A program made the translations under genes and the position numbers. Below are positions 1 through 8,507 of a DNA stretch of 64,000 nt, piece after piece. Location of the stretch: the NCBI RefSeq assembly GCF_900090145.1, contig NZ_FMHI01000002.1, forward strand, positions 62,001-126,000, written 5' to 3'. The DNA comes from Streptomyces sp. WMMB 322 (GTDB taxonomy: Bacteria > Actinomycetota > Actinomycetes > Streptomycetales > Streptomycetaceae). The notes beneath the pieces were generated by a model. It searched no databases, was not told where the DNA came from, and was given only the letters and a program-made list of their open reading frames with translations. Position 1 is the stretch's first letter, and every line of letters starts with the position of its first letter.

Positions 1-588
1 CTCGGCGCGGCCGAGGGTGTCAGCCAGGGTGTATCCGTCGTCGGAGCCCGGCAGTTCGGCGTCCAGGGAAAGGGCGGAGTAGCTCTCCAGCGCCTCCAGC
101 CCGACCAGTACGTCCTCCTCGGACATGCGGGCGTGCTCGGCAATCTGCGCGACGGTGGGGCTGCGGTCACCCGCCTCCAGGCTCAACTCGCGGCGGCTCG
201 TACGCACGCGGTTGCGCAACTCCTGTACGCGGCGCGGCACATGCAGCCCCCACGTGTGATCACGGAAGTGACGCTTGAGTTCGCCGACGATGGTGGGGAT
301 CGCGAAGCTCTCGAAGGCGCACCCGCGGTCGGGGTCGTAGCGGTCGACGGCCTTCACCAGCCCCAGCGAGGCGACCTGCTGCAAGTCCTCCAGCGACTCC
401 CCGCGATTACGGAACCGCTGCGCGAGACGCTCCGCCATCGGCATCCATGCCTCGACCACCTGCTGCTTGAGCCTTACCTTCTCCGGCCCTTCGGGGAGCG
501 CCACGATGCGGCTGAAGTCCGCAGTGGTGTCAGGAGCGTCATGGTGGGGGTGACGGGCTCGCCGAGTGCGCATCTGTACAGGTGACAT
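1..588 (-). CDS. SigB/SigF-family RNA polymerase sigma factor (3' end cut by window)
   Basis: The gene reads leftward and leaves the window at base 1, so only 196 codons are visible. Region 2 is clear: an LPEGPEKVRLKQQVVEAW lead-in is followed by NRGESLEDLQQVASLGLVKA and FAIPTIVGELKRHFRDHTW, the signature of the SigB/F/G stress and sporulation group. The start at 588 was chosen because an AAGGA site lies just upstream; an in-frame ATG at 573 is the alternative. The promoter-recognition region 4 lies outside the window. Two more members of this family lie at 10.0 and 11.0 kb, so this is the third in a local set. Its exact paralogue identity is unknown. Confidence 0.9.
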   Translation of the reverse strand, partial: MSPVQMRTRRARHPHHDAPDTTADFSRIVALPEGPEKVRLKQQVVEAWMPMAERLAQRFRNRGESLEDLQQVASLGLVKAVDRYDPDRGCAFESFAIPTIVGELKRHFRDHTWGLHVPRRVQELRNRVRTSRRELSLEAGDRSPTVAQIAEHARMSEEDVLVGLEALESYSALSLDAELPGSDDGYTLADTLGRAE

Positions 589-1106
589 CGTCCTTGTGTC
601 CTCTTCCCTCCGGTGTACTGCGTCCGAGCGGACACCGCGGGAGAAGGACACGAGCGGGCCGGACCGCTTCACGGTCCGGGGCCGGGACAGAGTCCCGCTC
701 CCGCGGATGTGCCTTCTTGCCGAAGCACTGCTGGTCGCCGTCTGCCCGGGTCCGTCACCGGCAAACGTGAGCGATCCGAATTCGTGTTGCCGCGTCATAT
801 TGCCCTGGCCAGAAGGGTGTTGAGCACTCGCCTCGTCTTGCACGGCTCCTGGACGGGCACTCGACGAGTGCACGGCGACGACCCGTGCCGCGGCTGCCTC
901 CGGGGAGTCGGAACCGGCGGTGCGGGGCGGGGATTTCGGCCAGATCGCGGTCGGCTGCGCGCGACCGGTTTCCGCTGAAGCAGGTGAGTCACCCGGAGGT
1001 CCGGTTCTCAACCGGACCGTCGAGAAGGGGCGTTGTGCGGTCCCGGAACTGACCGACAGGCCGCCGACAGGCCGACAGGCCAACAGGACGAACCAAGGGG
1101 GTACTC
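589..1106. other. Intergenic region, no gene seen
   Basis: This 518-base stretch separates a leftward sigma factor gene from a rightward hemerythrin gene, so it should hold both promoters. No convincing coding frame is present. Two dyads stand out: GCACTCG-A-CGAGTGC at 857-871, and a 9-bp-arm stem-loop at 998-1018. No confident -35/-10 pair could be assigned. Confidence 0.5.
998..1018 (+). promoter_or_regulatory. Perfect stem-loop upstream of hemerythrin gene
   Basis: The arms GGTCCGGTT and AACCGGACC are perfectly complementary around a three-base CTC loop, about 90 bases before the hemerythrin start. It could be an operator, an attenuator-like leader hairpin, or the end of an upstream transcript. 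There is no T tract, so a classic terminator is less likely. Its function is unknown. Confidence 0.4.
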
Positions 1107-1733
1107 GTGAGCAACGCGGCCCAGGAACGCGCGGAAGCGGCGCTGCTTCCGGAGGACGACGTCATCGGAATCCTGCTGAGCCAGCATGCCCGCATCCGGG
1201 ACCTGTTCACCGACGTGCACAGGGCGCAGGGCGAGGCGAAGAGGGCGAAGTTCGACGAGTTGCGGGCGCTGCTGGCCGTCCACGAGACGGCCGAGGAGAT
1301 GATCCTGCGCCCGGTCGCCGAGAAGGAAGCCGGAGAGAAGGAGGCGGACGCCCGCAACGAGGAGGAGGCGGAAGCGAACAGGGCGCTGGCCGAGTTGGAG
1401 CGGCTGGACATCGCCGGCCCCCGATTCGAGGCGAAGCTGGGCGAGTTGGAGAGGGCCGTCGGCGAACACGCCGGTCGCGAGGAGCACGAGGAGTTCCCGC
1501 CCCTGCGTGCCGGGTGTTCGGCCGAGCAGTTGCGGAGCATGGGCAGGAGGCTGCTGACGGCGGAGAAGGCCGCCCCGACGCATCCGCACCCGGCCGCGGC
1601 CGGTTCCCCCGCCGCCCAGTGGGCCGTCGGCCCGTTCGCCTCTCTGCTGGACCGGGCGAGGGACGCGCTCTCGTCGCCGTCGGAGGGCCTGATGGGTACG
1701 GGCCCGGCCTCGCTCGGCCGGGAGGACCGCTGA
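1107..1733 (+). CDS. Hemerythrin HHE-domain protein (paralogue 1)
   Basis: The 208-residue soluble protein has the HHE cation-binding pattern. H in SQHARIRDLF, H and E in LLAVHETAEEM, and H/E residues in EHAGREEHEEF are the expected ligands for a non-haem di-iron centre. Such proteins bind O2 or iron, or sense redox state. The GTG start has an AAGGGGG ribosome site. The family is usually 150-200 aa, so the length is normal. A Lys/Glu-rich helix occupies the middle and an Ala/Pro-rich tail follows. A close paralogue lies at 8508-9095; the two share long identical stretches such as ELRALLAVHE and APTHPHPA, so they arose by duplication. The adjacent SigB/F sigma gene suggests, but does not prove, a stress-response setting. 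Confidence 0.88.
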   Translation: MSNAAQERAEAALLPEDDVIGILLSQHARIRDLFTDVHRAQGEAKRAKFDELRALLAVHETAEEMILRPVAEKEAGEKEADARNEEEAEANRALAELERLDIAGPRFEAKLGELERAVGEHAGREEHEEFPPLRAGCSAEQLRSMGRRLLTAEKAAPTHPHPAAAGSPAAQWAVGPFASLLDRARDALSSPSEGLMGTGPASLGREDR

Positions 1734-1924
1734 CCGGCCCACGGGGAACGCCGACGGCCGGGCCCGCGGCATCCGGCCCGCGATGTGCGCGGGCCCGGCG
1801 CCCCGCGCACGCCTGATGCCGGTCTCCCGTGGTACCCGGAGGGTCTCCTGCGGCACCTGGTCGTGGAGGCAGTCCACCGGACCGGTCGGGGCCGGCGTCC
1901 GCGGGCCGGACGAAGGAGGGTGTC

Positions 1925-2794
1925 ATGACGGTGCCGGTGCCGCACGGCGCGGCGGAGACCCACTTCGTGGGCAACGCGACCCTGCTGCTGCGCTACGGAC
2001 TCTTCACGCTGCTGACCGACCCGAACTTCCTGCACCGCGGGCAGTTCGCCCACCTCGGGTACGGGCTGGTCTCACGGCGCCTGAAGGGGCCGGTCGCCCC
2101 GGCCGGCGGCATCCCGGCCCGTCCGGATGCCGTGGTCCTCTCCCACCTGCACGGCGATCACTGGGACCGGGTGGCGAGGCGGCGCCTGGACCGCGGCGTC
2201 CCCGTCGTCACCACTCCCCACGCCTCCCGACGCCTCCAGGGGCTGCACGGCTTCCACCGTGCGGTCGGCCTGGACCTGTGGCAGGGCCACGACCTGCTCA
2301 AGGACGGGGCACGGGTCCGCATCACCTCCGTGCCCGGCATCCACGCGGGAAGTGCTGCGCTGCGGCGGCTGCTGCCGCCCGTCATGGGAAGCATCCTCGA
2401 ATTCGGCTCCCCCGACGGGGAGATCGGCCTGCGCGTCTACGTCTCGGGGGACACCCTCCCCTTCGACGGACTGCGTGAGATCAGCGAGCGCTACCCCGAC
2501 ATCCACCTCGCCGTGGTCCACCTCGGCGGTACGCGGCTGCCCGGCGGCTTCGTCGTCACCATGGACGGACGGCAGGGCGGCGAGCTGCTCGACCTGCTGG
2601 ACCCCGCTCTGGCCATGCCCGTGCACTACGACGACTACACCGTGATGAAGTCGCCGCTCTCCTCGTTCCTCCGGGAGGCCGACAGGCGGGGATTCGGCGG
2701 CCGGCTGCTGCACTGCCCGCGCGGATCGCATGTCACGGTCGGGCCGGGAGCGCGTGTGGTGGAGACCGCCGGGAGCGAGCGGTACGCACGCTGA
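1925..2794 (+). CDS. MBL-fold metallo-hydrolase
   Basis: This 289-aa protein carries the metallo-beta-lactamase signature HLHGDHWD (HxHxDH) near residue 75, a later metal-ligand HAG segment, SGDT near residue 180 and a C-terminal MPVHYDDY histidine. This matches the UlaG/RomA-like branch of predicted lactonases and phosphodiesterases, with two zinc ions expected. The ATG start has a strong GAAGGAGGG site. There is no signal peptide, so it should be cytoplasmic. It follows the hemerythrin gene in the same direction after about 190 bases, and an operon is uncertain. The true substrate cannot be told from sequence. Confidence 0.9.
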   Translation: MTVPVPHGAAETHFVGNATLLLRYGLFTLLTDPNFLHRGQFAHLGYGLVSRRLKGPVAPAGGIPARPDAVVLSHLHGDHWDRVARRRLDRGVPVVTTPHASRRLQGLHGFHRAVGLDLWQGHDLLKDGARVRITSVPGIHAGSAALRRLLPPVMGSILEFGSPDGEIGLRVYVSGDTLPFDGLREISERYPDIHLAVVHLGGTRLPGGFVVTMDGRQGGELLDLLDPALAMPVHYDDYTVMKSPLSSFLREADRRGFGGRLLHCPRGSHVTVGPGARVVETAGSERYAR

Positions 2795-3000
2795 CGTTCC
2801 GGGCGGTTCCGGGCCGGGTCCGGTCCGGACGGTGCCGGCGTCGGGGACGGGGTCGGTCCGGGCCGGGGACGGACCGGGTCGGGGACGGACCGGACGATTC
2901 CGTGTCCGGGTCCCGGGATGGCCCGGACGGTTCCGGCGGTCCGTGCCGGGAGGCCCCGCCCACATGTGTCCCCGGCGGACCAGGGCCTCCGACGTGTCGT
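2795..3000. repeat. GC-rich convergent spacer with short repeats
   Basis: This spacer lies between two convergent genes. It consists largely of iterated CGGGGACGGACCGG-like units and Pro/Gly-like GC repeats. The unit CGGGGACGGACCGG appears twice almost back to back near 2865-2895. No gene is seen. It could fold into termination structures for both flanking genes. Confidence 0.4.
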
Positions 3001-4047
3001 TCACTCGTCCAAGGGCCGCAGCAGCGAGGTTGTGTTCCGGTCCCACGCGGTGTCGAGGTGATGCGCCAGCCGGTCCTCCAGGAGGCCGGTGGCCTGGATG
3101 CCCAGGACCACGTCCGGAGCGAGTTCGGGCTCGTCGTCGAGGAGACCGCCGATCACGTCCCGGCGCATCACCTGTTCGTGGACCGCGTCGGCCTCGACGT
3201 GCTCGCTGTAGAAGTGGACGCACGCCGGGTCCGCCCGCAGCCTCTCCAGGGCCTGGACCATGCGCCGCGAACTCGGCGCCGTGGTGGTCTCCGCCGCTGC
3301 GAAGTGACCGACGAGAGCCCCCCGCAACCCGCGGTGCAGGCCGAACATCGACATCATGTTGACGATCGCGATCGCCGGCGCCGGAACGTCGTCGAGGTAG
3401 TGCAGGTAACCCGGCTCGAGACCCGCGCCCCCGAGGAGATCGACGAACAGCTGGGCGTGCACATCCTCCGCACGCCCGGCGCCGAACTCGTCGTACTCGA
3501 CGGCGACCAGCGAGGCCTTGGCCCGTCCGTGCAGCCGGGGGATCACCAGGGCGTGGGGGTCGGCTTCCTTGTGGTGGTAGACGGACCGGTGGACGAAGTA
3601 CTCCCGCATCTGCCACCACTCACCGCTTTCGGCGAGACGACGCGAGGTTCCGGCCCCGCCCACGGGTTCGGCCAGCAGCTCGTCGAGCTCGCTCGTGACG
3701 TCGTCCCCTCCGGCGGCGTCCGTGCGCAGCCCGTCCATGAACTCCCGCTCCAACCGGGCGCGCAGCCGCAGCAGTTCGGGATCCCACTCCCATGCGGTCG
3801 CGACGCCGCGCAGTCCTCGGTAGTGCAGCTCGTAGCAGAGGTGCAGGGCGAGGTGCAGATCTTCGCTGTAGGGGCCCACGCCGGCGACCGGGGGCCACTC
3901 CTCGGGGTGCGCGGAGCCGGGTGCGCGGAGCAGCGCGTCGAGTACGGCCGCGGAGAGCGGGCCCCGCGGACCGGGCAGGGCTGCGGGGCCGTACAGGCGG
4001 GCGGGCCCGTGCAGCTGGGCGGGCCCGTGGACGGCGGGGGCGGTCAT
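3001..4047 (-). CDS. Haem-oxygenase-like iron-containing redox enzyme
   Basis: The 348-aa product belongs to the 'iron-containing redox enzyme' (Haem_oxygenas_2) family. It has YELHYRG near residue 65, HRSVYHHKEADPH near 155, EYDEFGAGRAEDVH near 185 and EHVEADAVHEQ near 280; the Glu and His residues of these segments are the expected di-iron ligands. Relatives of this helical fold oxidise amines, fatty acids or amino acids with O2. Its start overlaps the stop of the upstream fusion gene by 4 bases (ATGA), so the two are translationally coupled. With the upstream methyltransferase they form a three-gene operon transcribed leftward. The substrate is unknown; the neighbouring ligase-like and Fe-S domains suggest a modified small molecule or peptide. 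Confidence 0.85.
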   Translation of the reverse strand: MTAPAVHGPAQLHGPARLYGPAALPGPRGPLSAAVLDALLRAPGSAHPEEWPPVAGVGPYSEDLHLALHLCYELHYRGLRGVATAWEWDPELLRLRARLEREFMDGLRTDAAGGDDVTSELDELLAEPVGGAGTSRRLAESGEWWQMREYFVHRSVYHHKEADPHALVIPRLHGRAKASLVAVEYDEFGAGRAEDVHAQLFVDLLGGAGLEPGYLHYLDDVPAPAIAIVNMMSMFGLHRGLRGALVGHFAAAETTTAPSSRRMVQALERLRADPACVHFYSEHVEADAVHEQVMRRDVIGGLLDDEPELAPDVVLGIQATGLLEDRLAHHLDTAWDRNTTSLLRPLDE

Positions 4048-5744
4048 GAGGTCCTCCGGGTCGTCGCGGAAGGGTCCGGCGACGGGGTCTGGGTGCAGTG
4101 CGACCGGACGGTTTCGGGCGGCCGTACGGTTTGCGCGGCGAGATGTCCGAGGACGGCGTCCTTGCCTTCGGCCGTGGCGGCGTGGGCCCGCTGCCGCCGT
4201 GCTCCGGTTCCCTCCTTCGCCAGGAGGCGCAACTGATGCCGTACGCAGGGCAGGTCGCCGCTCTCCTCCAGGGCCGGGGTCACGTGGCCCAGCAGCTCCT
4301 CGACGAGAGCGAGCGCCGGCATTCTCCGTTCCTGCTGCGGATGGACGCCGGGGCCGTCGAGTCCGTGGCGGGCGGCCGACCAGAGAGCTGCCGCCGCTAC
4401 CTGGTCCGGCACGTTCACCGCCGTCCTCCCCCGGGACAGGTCCGTCAGCGCGGTGTGCACCAGCGCGCGTGAGAGCGCGGCCTGCAACGCGGCCTCGTCC
4501 ACTGTGGCGGCGGCGTCCGCGACGCGGAACTCCACCGTCGGGAAGACCGGCGAGGGGCGGGCCAGCCAGAAGCTCTGCCGTCCGTCGGCGAGCACGCCAC
4601 ACTCGACGAGCTGCTCGACCTGCTTGCGGCAGGCAGCCGCGGACGGGAGGTACGGCGGCACGCCCGAGCCGGGAAAGCGCGACTGCAGCACCATGCGCCA
4701 GCTCGCGTAGCCGGTGTCCCGCCCGGCGTGGAAGGGGGAGTTGGCCGACAGGGCGAGCAGGGACGGAAGCCATGGGCGCAGGTGGTTGACCACGGCCACG
4801 GCCGTCTCCTCGTCGGGAACGCCCACGTGCACGTGGCACCCGCACGCCTCGTAGTCGGCGAGAAGTCCGCCGTACAGATGCCCGATCTGCTCGTAGCGCT
4901 CTCCGGTCGTGAGGGTCGCCCGGTCGCTCACGTGCACGGGAGTCCCCGCGGAGACGAGCCTTCGCCCGGTACGGCGCGCAGCGTCGGCCAGGAGCCGTCT
5001 GCCCGCGCTCAGCTGTTCCGCCAACGCGGGAAGGCCCTCGCAGACGCCGGACGTCAACTCGACCTGACCGGCGAGCAGTTCGGGCTTGATTCGCGTGCCG
5101 TCCGGCAGTGCGGGCCCGTTGCCCGCTTCGGCGATGACTTCGGCGCCGGCGGGCACCGAGCGGCCGGTCACCTCGTCGACGAGGAGGAACTCCTCCTCCA
5201 CACCCATCGTGAGAACACCCGGCGTGAGAGCACCCGGCGCGAGAACACCCGGCGCGGGAGGGGTCTTCGCGGAGGGTGACGGACTCGAGGGCGGCTGCGG
5301 AGGGGCGGCGGCTCGACCGGGGGTGGAACGGCCGCGCTCCCCGCCGGCGTCGCCGTCGCGGGCGGCGCCTTGCCGCTGGTGGGGGCGGCGGCGGTGACTG
5401 GTGTCGCACCAGGGGTAGTTGCGGCTGCGGCGGCAGGCGCACAGCGCCACGAGGAAGCGGTCCGAGACGGCCGTACGGCCCTGGCCGAGCTCCACCTCGA
5501 CCGGCCCCTCGACCAGGACCGGGCCGCCCTGGTCGATCACCACGCGCCGCGGCTTCTGCCTGCTGCCGGGGGCGGGGCCGGGCTCGGGGCAGGCCTCGGG
5601 GCGCGACTCGGGCCCGGGGCGGGGCCTGGTCCCGGGACGGGACCCGCTCCCGGGACGGGGTTCCGGGTGGGGTTCCGGACCGGTCCCCGGACGAGGTTCC
5701 GGTGCATGCACGGGATCAGGCTCCGGGTGAGACGAGATCGGCAC
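4044..5744 (-). CDS. CDGSH iron-sulfur domain fused to carboxylate-amine ligase (GCS2/YbdK-like)
   Basis: One uninterrupted 566-codon frame joins two families. Residues 1-65 are a disordered Pro/Gly/Arg tail. Residues 68-118 are a CDGSH-type 2Fe-2S domain (CAC at 102-104, PWCDTSH at 111-117; the usual CDG is CDT here). Residues 119-179 are an Ala/Pro linker with a 15-base tandem repeat. Residues 180-510 are a glutamate-cysteine-ligase-2-like ATP-dependent carboxylate-amine ligase (MGVEEEFLLVD opening and GCHVHVGV motif). The GTG start at 5744 overlaps the upstream methyltransferase by 29 bases. The downstream iron-enzyme gene overlaps by 4 bases. The two domains are more usually separate genes (family knowledge), so an internal start at the GVEEEF motif is possible. 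The substrate is not known. Confidence 0.85.
   Translation of the reverse strand: MPISSHPEPDPVHAPEPRPGTGPEPHPEPRPGSGSRPGTRPRPGPESRPEACPEPGPAPGSRQKPRRVVIDQGGPVLVEGPVEVELGQGRTAVSDRFLVALCACRRSRNYPWCDTSHRRRPHQRQGAARDGDAGGERGRSTPGRAAAPPQPPSSPSPSAKTPPAPGVLAPGALTPGVLTMGVEEEFLLVDEVTGRSVPAGAEVIAEAGNGPALPDGTRIKPELLAGQVELTSGVCEGLPALAEQLSAGRRLLADAARRTGRRLVSAGTPVHVSDRATLTTGERYEQIGHLYGGLLADYEACGCHVHVGVPDEETAVAVVNHLRPWLPSLLALSANSPFHAGRDTGYASWRMVLQSRFPGSGVPPYLPSAAACRKQVEQLVECGVLADGRQSFWLARPSPVFPTVEFRVADAAATVDEAALQAALSRALVHTALTDLSRGRTAVNVPDQVAAAALWSAARHGLDGPGVHPQQERRMPALALVEELLGHVTPALEESGDLPCVRHQLRLLAKEGTGARRQRAHAATAEGKDAVLGHLAAQTVRPPETVRSHCTQTPSPDPSATTRRTS
5211..5255 (-). repeat. 15-base tandem repeat (3 copies) in fusion-gene linker
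   Basis: Three near-identical 15-base units (GAGAACACCCGGCGT and variants) code for the APGVL/TPGAL-type linker between the CDGSH and ligase domains. Expansion of such a unit lengthens the linker without changing frame, which may be how the two domains came to be joined or spaced. Confidence 0.6.
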
Positions 5745-6378
5745 GTATGACCACCAGTTCCTCTTCTCGCTGACCGGGAGCCGTCAGCCCCCTGTACTCC
5801 AGCCACGGCGCGCGCCGGCGCAGGACCGGACCGAACGGCTGGGCTCTGCGGGACACGACGGACGCCTTCAGCCCGGCTCCCTGGAGCAGTCCGATCGTCC
5901 GTCCGGTGTCGCAGATGTCCGAATGAACCATCAGCAGCACACCGCCCTCGGCCAGCAGACCGGGTGCAGCGCGGCACAGGCGGTCGATGCAGTCCCGGCC
6001 GTCGTCACCGGCGTCCCAGGCACGGTCCTTGGTTTTGGCGGGGGGTGCCGTGGACGCGGTGGGCACGTAGGGCGGATTGGCCGTCACCACGTCGAAACGC
6101 CCCTCGGCCCGTTCGAGGAAGTCACCGCGGTGGACGGTGAGGGGAAGCCGACGGATCCGGGCGTTCCACCGGGCGGTAAGCGTCGCGCGGAGCGAAAGGT
6201 CCACGGCGTGCACCTCGGACGCACCGAGGCGGACGCCGCCGAAGGCCACCACGCCGGTGCCCGTGCACACGTCCAGCATCCGCGCCCCGGGCGGGACGGG
6301 AGCACGCCGGAGTGCTTTCAGCAACAGTTCCGAATCGCCCTGCGGGGCGTACACCCCAGGCGGTCTCAGCAGCCACAC
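5716..6378 (-). CDS. HemK/MTQ2-like class I SAM-dependent methyltransferase
   Basis: The protein has a SAM-binding motif I (MLDVCTGTGVVA), an acidic motif II (VHAVDLS) and the NPPY signature (VVTANPPYVP) that marks methyltransferases acting on glutamine, adenine or similar amide/amine nitrogens. It resembles the HemK2/MTQ2 branch rather than PrmC, and lacks PrmC's N-terminal helical domain. The start is uncertain: GTG at 6378 (VWLLRPPGVYAPQGD) fits family length at 220 aa, but no strong ribosome site is present and the frame stays open upstream. It overlaps the CDGSH fusion by 29 bases and leads the operon. It probably methylates a protein or small molecule handled by its neighbours; the target is unknown. 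Confidence 0.8.
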   Translation of the reverse strand: MWLLRPPGVYAPQGDSELLLKALRRAPVPPGARMLDVCTGTGVVAFGGVRLGASEVHAVDLSLRATLTARWNARIRRLPLTVHRGDFLERAEGRFDVVTANPPYVPTASTAPPAKTKDRAWDAGDDGRDCIDRLCRAAPGLLAEGGVLLMVHSDICDTGRTIGLLQGAGLKASVVSRRAQPFGPVLRRRAPWLEYRGLTAPGQREEELVVIRADLVSPGA

Positions 6379-6773
6379 GGCGCCCGTGTTTCTCGAACGC
6401 CCCGCCCCAAACAGCTCACCCCCGGCGCCCTGGCAGCCCGGAGCGCCCTGAGCAGCGGAAACGGCGCCCGGTGAGACCAGCACCACCGTGGGTGGGGCAA
6501 CCCGCGCCGCGCGCCGCCGGGCTGCGGCCGCACACGTGCGGAAGTGGTCCGGCCCGACATAGCACGGCGGGCGCCCCGGCCCACTGAGCGGCGCGGCACC
6601 GGCGTGCCCCGCCGGTCCCGCCCCACGCTGCGGTCCGCACGCCGTCGCCCGCGGAGCACGCCGCGCGGGGCACGTCCATGCCGTCCGGGAGAGCGCCCCG
6701 GTTCCCCCGCTCACGGGCGAGGAAGCTGAAGACGGAGGACCCCGTGAACCGGTGAACCCGGTGAACCCGGTGG
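6379..6773. other. Intergenic region with short tandem repeats, no gene seen
   Basis: About 400 bases separate two leftward genes. The methyltransferase frame is open here but shows no family-like sequence. Near 6743-6775, three 9-base GGTGAACCC units lie in a row. No clear promoter elements were found. Confidence 0.4.
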
Positions 6774-7763
6774 TCACCCCTCCGGCCGGCCGCCCTCCTC
6801 GCTGTGGGACTTGCAGGCGACACAGAGTTCCGCCGTCGGGATCGCCGCAAGGCGCTCTTTTCCCACAGGGTGTGAGCAGTGCGCGCACACGCCGAAAGAA
6901 CCGTCCGCGAGGCGCGCGAGTGCGCGTTCCGTGCGCACGAGTTGTTGCCGCGCCTGCTCCACCTGCGTATGGAGCCGGTCCTCGGAGCCTCTCGCGGCGG
7001 CGGCATCCGCGACGTCCAGCTCGCAGTCGTCGTGAAGGTGCGCCCCGGACGCCTCGCAAGCCGCGATCTCGGCCCGTAGCTCCCGTGCCTGCCGGGCCAG
7101 CCGGACGGTGAGGGCCTTCCGCTCGTCGGGCCCGGGCAGCTCACTGCGCTCACGGTCCGCCACCGGTCCACCCCTCATTCCCTCGGCTGTTCCCCGGCCG
7201 CTCCCCCGGCCGTTCCCCCGGCGCTCTCGTTCCGGTGTTCCGGGCGCAGCACCGGGCAGCGCTGTCCCGCTCAGGGTGTTCCCCGGCGCCGTCCGCGGCG
7301 GTGATGCTCCCTCGGAGAAGGCGGAGGGCCTCCGCATGGGGCCCCAGCGCCCCTGCTGGCGGGCGACCTCGGCCTCGGCGTCGGTGATCACACTGCCCGC
7401 GATCCATGCGACGGGGCGGATGCGGCGCACGAGGGGTTCGTTGTCGGGCCCGCGCCCCGCCTCGTCGCCCAGCAGCACCCATGGGCTGATGCCCGGGCCC
7501 TTGTCCTGGCGCAGATGGCTGTAGTCGTACAACCGCCGCGCCACCCACAGCGCCGTCGGCCGGTCTCCCCACCAGGCTTCCGGCCACAACGGGTTCGCGG
7601 ACAGCCCGGGAAGCTCCGTCCCTGTGAGCTCGTCCCTGCTCCCGGAGCTGAGCAGACGGTCCGCGTACGGGCCCCGGGACCAGCGGACGTAGACCGGATC
7701 GCCACGTTCGACGAGCTGGACCAGCTGGTCCAGCGAGGTGTAGGTGGGCAGCTCGTCATGCAC
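6774..7763 (-). CDS. DUF6098 domain fused to DksA/TraR-type zinc-finger protein
   Basis: This is a 329-aa two-part protein. Residues 1-150 (ELPTYTSLDQLVQLVERGDPV onward, with VYVRWSRGP and a Trp/Asp-rich core) match the actinobacterial DUF6098 family, normally a stand-alone protein of about this length. Residues 150-205 are a Gly/Arg/Pro linker. Residues 205-329 are a coiled coil (LARQARELRAEIAACEASG) ending in a C4 zinc finger (CAHCSHP and CVACK), the DksA/TraR fold that acts in the RNA polymerase secondary channel. The ATG at 7763 has only a GC-rich upstream stretch as ribosome site. The fusion ties an uncharacterised domain to transcription control, in line with the stress sigma factors nearby. 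Function is inferred from folds only. Confidence 0.85.
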   Translation of the reverse strand: MHDELPTYTSLDQLVQLVERGDPVYVRWSRGPYADRLLSSGSRDELTGTELPGLSANPLWPEAWWGDRPTALWVARRLYDYSHLRQDKGPGISPWVLLGDEAGRGPDNEPLVRRIRPVAWIAGSVITDAEAEVARQQGRWGPMRRPSAFSEGASPPRTAPGNTLSGTALPGAAPGTPERERRGNGRGSGRGTAEGMRGGPVADRERSELPGPDERKALTVRLARQARELRAEIAACEASGAHLHDDCELDVADAAAARGSEDRLHTQVEQARQQLVRTERALARLADGSFGVCAHCSHPVGKERLAAIPTAELCVACKSHSEEGGRPEG

Positions 7764-7907
7764 CCGGCCCGACTACCCCGCCCCGTCCCTCGCAGTCCGC
7801 TTCCCGTCCTCGCGGGCCGCCGCGACGGGGCGCGGCGACGGGCCGGGATGACGGGACGACGGACCGCGCCCCACAGCCACTGCGACCGCGACCGCATCCG
7901 CTCCGCC

Positions 7908-8210
7908 TCAGGGGCGGGGGTTGACGCGCCGCCACGAGTCGCGGCCCGCGGTACGCCCCGCGGCGGCGGACCGGCAGCGCGGGCACAGCCGCTTGACGCG
8001 GTCCGCGCCGCCTCCGGACTCGGGCAGCGCGTCCGCCCACGTCACGTGCGGAAACCGGGTCAGCTGTGCGCGGCGGAGGGGAAGTCCGCACACCGTCTGG
8101 TTCTGCCCCGGCACCCACGCGTGAGCCTCGCCGGCGGGCAGCCGCACTCCGTCCTCGTCGTCGGTCCACTCGCTGGAGGCCGCGACCGCGAAATCCTTCT
8201 CCCCTGCCAT
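7908..8210 (-). CDS. Small conserved-type hypothetical protein with Cys motifs
   Basis: This 100-aa protein starts MAGEKDFAVAASSEWTDDE. It has a central WVPGQNQTVCGLPL segment, an FPHVTWADALPE segment and a late CPRC pair, so a zinc site from H/C residues is plausible. Streptomycetes carry many such short zinc-finger-like proteins of unknown role (family knowledge). It lies in the same direction as the DUF6098-DksA gene but is separated by about 145 bases. The C-terminus is Arg-rich. No function can be assigned. Confidence 0.6.
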   Translation of the reverse strand: MAGEKDFAVAASSEWTDDEDGVRLPAGEAHAWVPGQNQTVCGLPLRRAQLTRFPHVTWADALPESGGGADRVKRLCPRCRSAAAGRTAGRDSWRRVNPRP

Positions 8211-8507
8211 GGCTCCGCGAGTGTCCCTGGCCGCGGGTTCGAACACCCTCCCGGAACCCGGTCCAAGTGCCGCTCCTTGCGGGGGAATCCGCCCGCGTAC
8301 GCGGCGTCCGGATGCCTGCGGGCGCAGCACTGCGACGGGCGGGACCGGCGGCCGTGGCCCCCGGCCCCGGGCCCCGGCCCCGGCGGTGTTTGCGGCGGGC
8401 CCGGCGAGGTGACCCGGAACGCGAGCGAGACGATTGCCGCCGCGCGGCCCTTCGCACACGCCACGGAGCGACGGCGCGAAGCCGGCGGCGGACGGAGGGT
8501 GGCCCCC

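Noticed and set aside
5537..5977. Minus-strand frame overlapping the fusion start and methyltransferase end
   Set aside because: It is out of frame with both supported genes and consists of Pro/Arg low-complexity sequence only.
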